The notes below the pieces were generated by a model. That model made no database searches and was not told the origin of the DNA. It saw only the letters and a list, made by a program, of their open reading frames with translations. A program made the position numbers and the translations under genes. From Lactiplantibacillus dongliensis (lineage in GTDB: Bacteria; Bacillota; Bacilli; Lactobacillales; Lactobacillaceae), in assembly GCF_005405105.1 (NCBI RefSeq), contig NZ_BJDK01000016.1:1-64000 (forward strand): 64,000 nt of DNA, given 5' to 3'. Positions 60,322 through 64,000 of the stretch are shown piece after piece. Within the stretch, counting starts at the first letter, position 1. Each line of letters begins with the position of its first letter.

Positions 60322-60437
60322 CGAAACCAGCTCCTTTTCATATTCTAGTATATTGTACGCAATTAATTAGATATTTGCAATAATTATTATCGCTAGTTAT
60401 ATAAAAAGTCATCATTAATTATGAAAAAACAGAATAA

Positions 60438-60944
60438 TTAGGCAGCTGGGCCTAAATCTGCCGCCAAAAAGAGCTTAGCCAGAGCGGTTTGATTAATGGC
60501 TAGCTGTTTACTGTCTTTAAAAGCGTAGACAGGAACCGTTGTTGGCAAAGCCGTGGCTTGATGATTCGTAACTGGAACCGTCGCCGCAGCTTGCGACCGG
60601 CGTTGTTTGGGTGCTTGGACGTCTGCCGGTGCATGCTTGATCTTTAAGGTTGTCATCACTTTAAAACCAGCTGTTTCAGTTGGGTGCTTCGCGTGACGAA
60701 TTTTAACCCCGTGTAACCGCGGTTTGAGGGCCAAACCATTTTGGCTAGTCGTTAAGGTTAACTTTTGGTTCAAAGTTAAATCGTAGTAATGTTGATCGTT
60801 GATATTTTTTAAGCGAACTTTGAAGCGGCCTAGTGGAATTAACCGGCTATCATTCTTGACGACCAGACTATGATCGTCAAAAGCTTCCTTAGTGGTTACG
60901 GGTTCAAACGTATATTGTGCTAGAAATTTGTTAACTTGGTTCAA
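60438..60944 (-). CDS. Hypothetical cytosolic basic protein
   Basis: 168 aa starting at TTG 60944 behind AGGGAG. Residues 1-100 look beta-rich (LIPLGRFKVRLKNINDQHYY; LTLNQKLTLTTSQNGLALKP). A low-complexity Ala/Pro/Thr/Gln linker (about 110-140) precedes a short C-terminal helix. There is no signal peptide or membrane segment. The family is not recognised. It lies upstream of the OhrR-type gene on the same strand, 116 nt away, so the two may be transcribed separately. Confidence 0.65.
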   Translation of the reverse strand: MNQVNKFLAQYTFEPVTTKEAFDDHSLVVKNDSRLIPLGRFKVRLKNINDQHYYDLTLNQKLTLTTSQNGLALKPRLHGVKIRHAKHPTETAGFKVMTTLKIKHAPADVQAPKQRRSQAAATVPVTNHQATALPTTVPVYAFKDSKQLAINQTALAKLFLAADLGPAA

Positions 60945-61082
60945 AATATCACTCCCTAATGTCTAACCTAGTCGTCTGACGACAAATGTCAATTAATTTG
61001 CAAAGCTAAATCGGATGATTGCGCTTCCGTGATGCTTCGATTAAACTTAAAGGTAATGAGTAAAAATGAGGGGGATTTTGAG

Positions 61083-61361
61083 ATGTTTATGACGACGGGT
61101 GATCTGCAACGATCACATATGATCAAAACAGTTGTTTCAGCAACCGAACACAGTATGTTTCAGTCGGAAAAGATTGATCAATTTGAAGATTTTGATGGCT
61201 TGATTGAAAAGGTGAAGGCCGATTTGATGCAAAAGGCCGCTGACAACGATGGTGATGGCCTGATTTATGTCACGTTTAATACCCAAGTGGTGCGGATGAG
61301 TGTGGCACCACGATTCTTGGTGGTAACGGGGTATGGGACCGTTGTGAAGTTGGCGGAATAA
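61083..61361 (+). CDS. YbjQ-like (UPF0145) small protein
   Basis: 92 aa from ATG 61083; GAGGGGG lies 8-14 nt upstream. The late part MSVAPRFLVVTGYGTVVKL resembles the end of YbjQ/UPF0145 proteins, which usually reads 'M.MVTASGTAVKL', and the middle helix LIEKVKADLMQKAADNDGDG followed by LIYVTFNTQV keeps the same order. The role of this family is unknown; some members are heavy-metal-binding-like. The N-terminus is shorter than usual. Confidence 0.55.
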   Translation: MFMTTGDLQRSHMIKTVVSATEHSMFQSEKIDQFEDFDGLIEKVKADLMQKAADNDGDGLIYVTFNTQVVRMSVAPRFLVVTGYGTVVKLAE

Positions 61362-61372
61362 GTCAGCCATAA

Positions 61373-61425
61373 AAAAGGGGGACATGATTTAGTTTGCTTA
61401 TCAAGCTAAATCGTGTCCCTTAGTG
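61373..61425 (-). terminator. Terminator of the gene pair 61432-62216
   Basis: Minus strand: AAGGGACACGATTTAGC and GCTAAATCATGTCCCCCTT form a stem of about 16 bp, followed by six T. It can act on both strands. Confidence 0.8.
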
Positions 61426-61431
61426 GTTGTG

Positions 61432-61806
61432 CTAATTGTTTAAAAAATAATCCAAAGCATTGTCAGCGGCATCGGATTGTTTCTGAATGGCATTTTCAAT
61501 TCGATAGAAGTCAGCTTGATCGATGACATAACTGGTAATGAGACTGAAATCTGCTTGGTGATGAAAGGCTAAAATAGCCTGATTAGTTGTTAGGGTTAAG
61601 CTAATACCTTGCTCGGATGAGGCGGAGTAGTAGGATCTAACCAGATCATCAATTAACACCGAGGCATGACGTTTTTTTAAACGACTAAAGATTGCTTGCT
61701 CTTGAAGATTATTGGTTGGTTGCCAGATTAATCGATTAGTTAAAGTGTCGGCAGCTAGCTTAGTCATAGCCTGCGACAATTTTGGTTCATTATTTAGATG
61801 ATTCAT
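61432..61806 (-). CDS. Hypothetical helical protein
   Basis: 124 aa, mostly alpha-helical, with no membrane segment or known motif. The C-terminus (YRIENAIQKQSDAADNALDY) suggests a coiled or helical bundle. It overlaps the upstream gene by 4 nt, so the two products are made together. The pair abuts the integrase end of an integrated element and may be chromosomal accessory genes. Confidence 0.6.
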   Translation of the reverse strand: MNHLNNEPKLSQAMTKLAADTLTNRLIWQPTNNLQEQAIFSRLKKRHASVLIDDLVRSYYSASSEQGISLTLTTNQAILAFHHQADFSLITSYVIDQADFYRIENAIQKQSDAADNALDYFLNN

Positions 61807-62216
61807 TCGCGATGCTCCTTAATAAGACTGGCAATTAAGCTGTCGATTTTTTCAATGAGCTCGGTACGACCATGTAGATGGTTTAAACGAGTATAATCGA
61901 AATCATGAATTGTACGCGTAGCTTTTATCGTCTTGTGTGAGAAAAAAGAATAGTTAGTTTGTAGACGATGTGTTGAAATTTGTAGACGTTGCTGAAGCAA
62001 ATCAATTGAATCAATTTGTTCAAAGGCAATTAAATCCGAGCAACTTTTGAAATCACCAAGGATTTTTTGAAAGTCATGGTAGAAAGCCTGGCGTTCAAAA
62101 GCAGTGCTGATCTGTTTGTTAACTTGAAAAGTAATCATGAATGTTGCTAAAGTGATGATAAATCCGATTGTATCTAAGTAAGGATTAATAATGCTTAGAA
62201 AAAAGTCGATAGTCAT
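61803..62216 (-). CDS. Hypothetical single-pass membrane protein
   Basis: 137 aa with one N-terminal helix (FFLSIINPYLDTIGFIITLATFMITFQVN, about residues 5-33) and a long cytosolic helical part rich in Asp, Gln and His. The helix-rich tail may form a coiled coil. The family is not recognised. It is the first gene of a two-gene operon with a weak ribosome binding site. Confidence 0.6.
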   Translation of the reverse strand: MTIDFFLSIINPYLDTIGFIITLATFMITFQVNKQISTAFERQAFYHDFQKILGDFKSCSDLIAFEQIDSIDLLQQRLQISTHRLQTNYSFFSHKTIKATRTIHDFDYTRLNHLHGRTELIEKIDSLIASLIKEHRE

Positions 62217-62491
62217 AGGTTACGCCTTTCAAGATGACAGTTTTATTATAACTGAAATCAGTGGTGTGGGTTAGCAATTGTGTTTTTGTGAGAAGGATGC
62301 TAAGAGTTGATCTAGAGTAATAATTAGTAGTTTCATGCCTTACTATAGATAAATACGTTGGTTAGACAGAATGTTGTTAATTTTAGAGTTGATTTATGTG
62401 GCTTTAGTAACGGAGCTTGATTATGGATCTTAATGATGATTGAGTGTAAGACAGTTATAGGATTAATGTATGAGTAGGCGTTGTGGGTATA
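62217..62491. other. AT-rich intergenic region beside the integrated element
   Basis: No gene is seen. The left attachment site of the element should lie somewhere between here and the integrase stop at 62672. The right end is outside the window, so the core repeat cannot be found. Confidence 0.35.
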
Positions 62492-62541
62492 CCAAAAATA
62501 GCATCCATTGTAATTTTAATTACGATGGATGCTATTTTCAT
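62492..62541. terminator. Long palindromic terminator downstream of the integrase
   Basis: AATAGCATCCAT, then TGTAATT, pairs with AATTACG, then ATGGATGCTATT (about 19 bp, loop of 2-3 nt). It is flanked by T/A runs and works in both directions. Confidence 0.85.
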
Positions 62542-62671
62542 TTATGCCCCAGGCAGACATAGACAATATTGTTATAATAGCATTTTGAAGACGTCAGCGA
62601 CAAGTAAAGACAAATTTAAAAAAACACGTTTTTTATACTTGCTATTTATGCAATTAAATGAATTTTTATTA

Positions 62672-63808
62672 TCAAAAATGAATACTGGATTTTGCTTCGT
62701 TTTCAGTCTGTGGGCTATTAAAAAGTTTGTCTAAAGAGCCGGAAATTTTTTCATCCGAGCGTGCTTTATACTCATCAATTAGGTATGCGTATATCCGGGA
62801 CGTGGTGCCGATATCAGAATGACCAAGACGTTTCGATATAATGTATAGGTCAATGTTCTGAGAGAGCAGGAACGCAACGTGAGAGTGCCGCAGACTATGA
62901 AAGTGGAATCCTTTTCGTGTGATGCCCAATGCTTTTAAGTCAGAGCGCAGAACTTTATTAACGCCGTTAGAGGTTGGAATGTCATGGGCAACGTTCTCAA
63001 ATACCATTTCTCGGTTATTTACCTTAAGTGCTTTCAGACTATCTAAAAATTGTTTGTTAACACGGATGGTTCTATTTGAGCTTTCGGTTTTAGTTGGCTT
63101 GAATCCACCACCTTCAACATAGTTCCATGATTTATTTATTGAGATAGTATTGAACGTGAAATTAATGTCTTTCCAAGTTAGTGCCATGATTTCTCCTAAT
63201 CGTGCCCCGGTAAAGATGGCAGTCATGATCATGTATTGTGACGTGTAACGAGGATTGAGGTGATTCTGTACATAAGCTGTTAGTTGCTTAATCTCAGCTA
63301 GACTTAGGTAATCAATCTTAAGACTACGATTTTTGTCATAAGTGATAATTACGTTATAAGTGAAGTCAGTTTCAACATCTTTTTCAAAAACAGCATTGCC
63401 AACACAAGCTTTAATTAAATTGTGCAGTTTCTTAACTGAATCTTTCGCATGATTTTTGCCATATTGGTTTATGAATTTTTGGTAATCCTTACGAGTAATA
63501 TCTGCAATACGTGCATGAGCAAAGTAATTTTCTATTTCAGTATGGACTAATTCATATCTACGAGTTGTGATATAGGCGAGATTAGGTTTGCGGTACGTCT
63601 CATACCAAGAATAGAAGTACTTAGAGAACTCGATAGATGGCTTCTTTTCTAGTTCACCAGAAAATTTACTAACTTCGAATGAGTTAGCAAATTCCTCTGC
63701 GTCTCGCTTACGGGTGAATGTTTTTCGTTTACTTAGGTAGCTGCCTGCATGATCTCTATACGAAATTCTTACTAGGTAACCTTTTTTCACACGTTTGATT
63801 TGTGCCAT
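62672..63808 (-). CDS. int: Phage-type tyrosine recombinase (integrase)
   Basis: 378 aa from ATG 63808 with an AGGAGGAATTT ribosome binding site; an earlier start at 63853 is not supported. An N-terminal AP2-like arm-binding domain (YLVRISYRDHAGSYLSKRKT) is followed by a SAM-like core-binding domain and a catalytic domain. The catalytic residues are Arg in GARLGEIMALTW, His-x-x-Arg in HFHSLRHSHVAF, His in KRLGHSDIGTT and the nucleophile Tyr in SRIYAYLIDEY. It catalyses site-specific integration and excision. The element extends to the right of the window. Confidence 0.95.
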   Translation of the reverse strand: MAQIKRVKKGYLVRISYRDHAGSYLSKRKTFTRKRDAEEFANSFEVSKFSGELEKKPSIEFSKYFYSWYETYRKPNLAYITTRRYELVHTEIENYFAHARIADITRKDYQKFINQYGKNHAKDSVKKLHNLIKACVGNAVFEKDVETDFTYNVIITYDKNRSLKIDYLSLAEIKQLTAYVQNHLNPRYTSQYMIMTAIFTGARLGEIMALTWKDINFTFNTISINKSWNYVEGGGFKPTKTESSNRTIRVNKQFLDSLKALKVNNREMVFENVAHDIPTSNGVNKVLRSDLKALGITRKGFHFHSLRHSHVAFLLSQNIDLYIISKRLGHSDIGTTSRIYAYLIDEYKARSDEKISGSLDKLFNSPQTENEAKSSIHF

Positions 63809-63824
63809 AATAAATTCCTCCTTG

Positions 63825-63833
63825 TGATATAAT
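63825..63833 (+). promoter_or_regulatory. Extended -10 promoter diverging from the integrase
   Basis: TGATATAAT (TGn plus consensus TATAAT at 63828-63833). It would start a transcript near 63840. Confidence 0.55.
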
Positions 63834-63839
63834 AGAAGG

Positions 63840-63922
63840 GCAAAAGGGTGCAACGGCCCCGTTAGTATTTATTCAAGTTAAGCACATCCATCTTCTTGGC
63901 GGGAGGGGATGTGCTTTTTTCT
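63840..63922 (+). ncRNA. Candidate short RNA at the element end
   Basis: About 80 nt from an extended -10 to a terminator: AAGCACATCC pairs with GGATGTGCTT (63882-63891 with 63908-63917) and is followed by T. No ORF fits inside. It runs tail to tail towards a partial small membrane-protein gene on the other strand, an arrangement seen in type I toxin-antitoxin loci. Inference only. Confidence 0.4.
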
Positions 63923-63924
63923 GA

Positions 63925-63999
63925 TTATAGATCGTTATTAGCGAATGCATCTCTTAAAAGAACTAATGCCAACAAAGCAATCCATATTAAGGGAGAATG
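63925..63999 (-). CDS. C-terminal part of a small membrane protein (cut by the window edge)
   Basis: The last 24 codons are visible, with hydrophobic helix LIWIALLALVLL and tail RDAFANNDL then TAA at 63925-63927. The 5' part lies beyond position 64000. It may be a short prophage membrane protein or toxin. The family cannot be told. Confidence 0.4.
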   Translation of the reverse strand, partial: HSPLIWIALLALVLLRDAFANNDL

Positions 64000-64000
64000 G

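Noticed and set aside
62483-62734. Open frame of 83 codons beside the integrase
   Set aside because: It spans a palindromic terminator and overlaps the integrase 3' end; no ribosome binding site or family.

Overview
The window looks like a chromosomal segment of a Lactiplantibacillus (plantarum/pentosus-like) lactic acid bacterium. The evidence is the gene set (pepV, SMK-box metK, leucine T-box leuS, deoxynucleoside kinase, KxYKxGK/LPxTG surface proteins, an orphan Agr-like two-component system), low-GC Gram-positive promoters and ribosome binding sites, and the dense hairpin terminators. I ran no database search, so the genus call rests on recognition of gene families.

Layout. 1-0.9 kb: nine tRNA genes (Glu, Val, Phe, Tyr, Trp, His, Gln, Cys, Leu). 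1.4-3.4 kb: an ASCH/PUA-like protein, a GNAT acetyltransferase and a phosphoesterase. 3.7-10.1 kb: the aromatic amino acid operon. It opens with an attenuator leader (an 18-codon peptide rich in Tyr, Phe and Trp, then a chain of mutually exclusive hairpins ending in a terminator). Behind this lie an MFS transporter fused to chorismate mutase, aroC, a degenerate prephenate-dehydratase-like gene, aroA, tyrA and aroK. 10.6-18.2 kb: membrane glycerophosphodiesterase, ferrochelatase, acetolactate-synthase-like enzyme plus amino acid permease, and the divergent homocysteine methyltransferase with a small membrane ORF. 18.5-31 kb: SMK box/metK, a DHA2 efflux pump with a hydrolase, an EAL protein, NADH oxidase, mnmM/PAP2 and T-box/leuS. 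31.8-41.5 kb: housekeeping genes (murJ-like flippase, pseudouridine synthase, nnrD, pepV, uspA, GDPD, deoxynucleoside kinase, mscL, HAD phosphatase). 41.7-50 kb: two large paralogous LPxTG surface proteins with BspA-type repeats. 50.4-62.2 kb: MFS pump, LytTR two-component system with a small lipoprotein, hypotheticals, a candidate small RNA, a secreted sedolisin, a CPBP protease and OhrR. 62.7-64 kb: the integrase end of a prophage or integrative element.

Methionine and SAM metabolism recurs (mmuM/permease, SMK box, metK). The aro operon would turn shikimate-pathway intermediates into chorismate and prephenate under control of charged Tyr, Phe and Trp tRNAs.

Intergenic regions carry at least four families of 100-180 bp multi-hairpin repeats, in both orientations and often at ends of transcription units. 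Some are reduced to fused end fragments. The observations I rate highest are the relay-type aro attenuator, the candidate C-loop small RNA before the sedolisin, this repeat population, and an SMK box with a long structured insertion.
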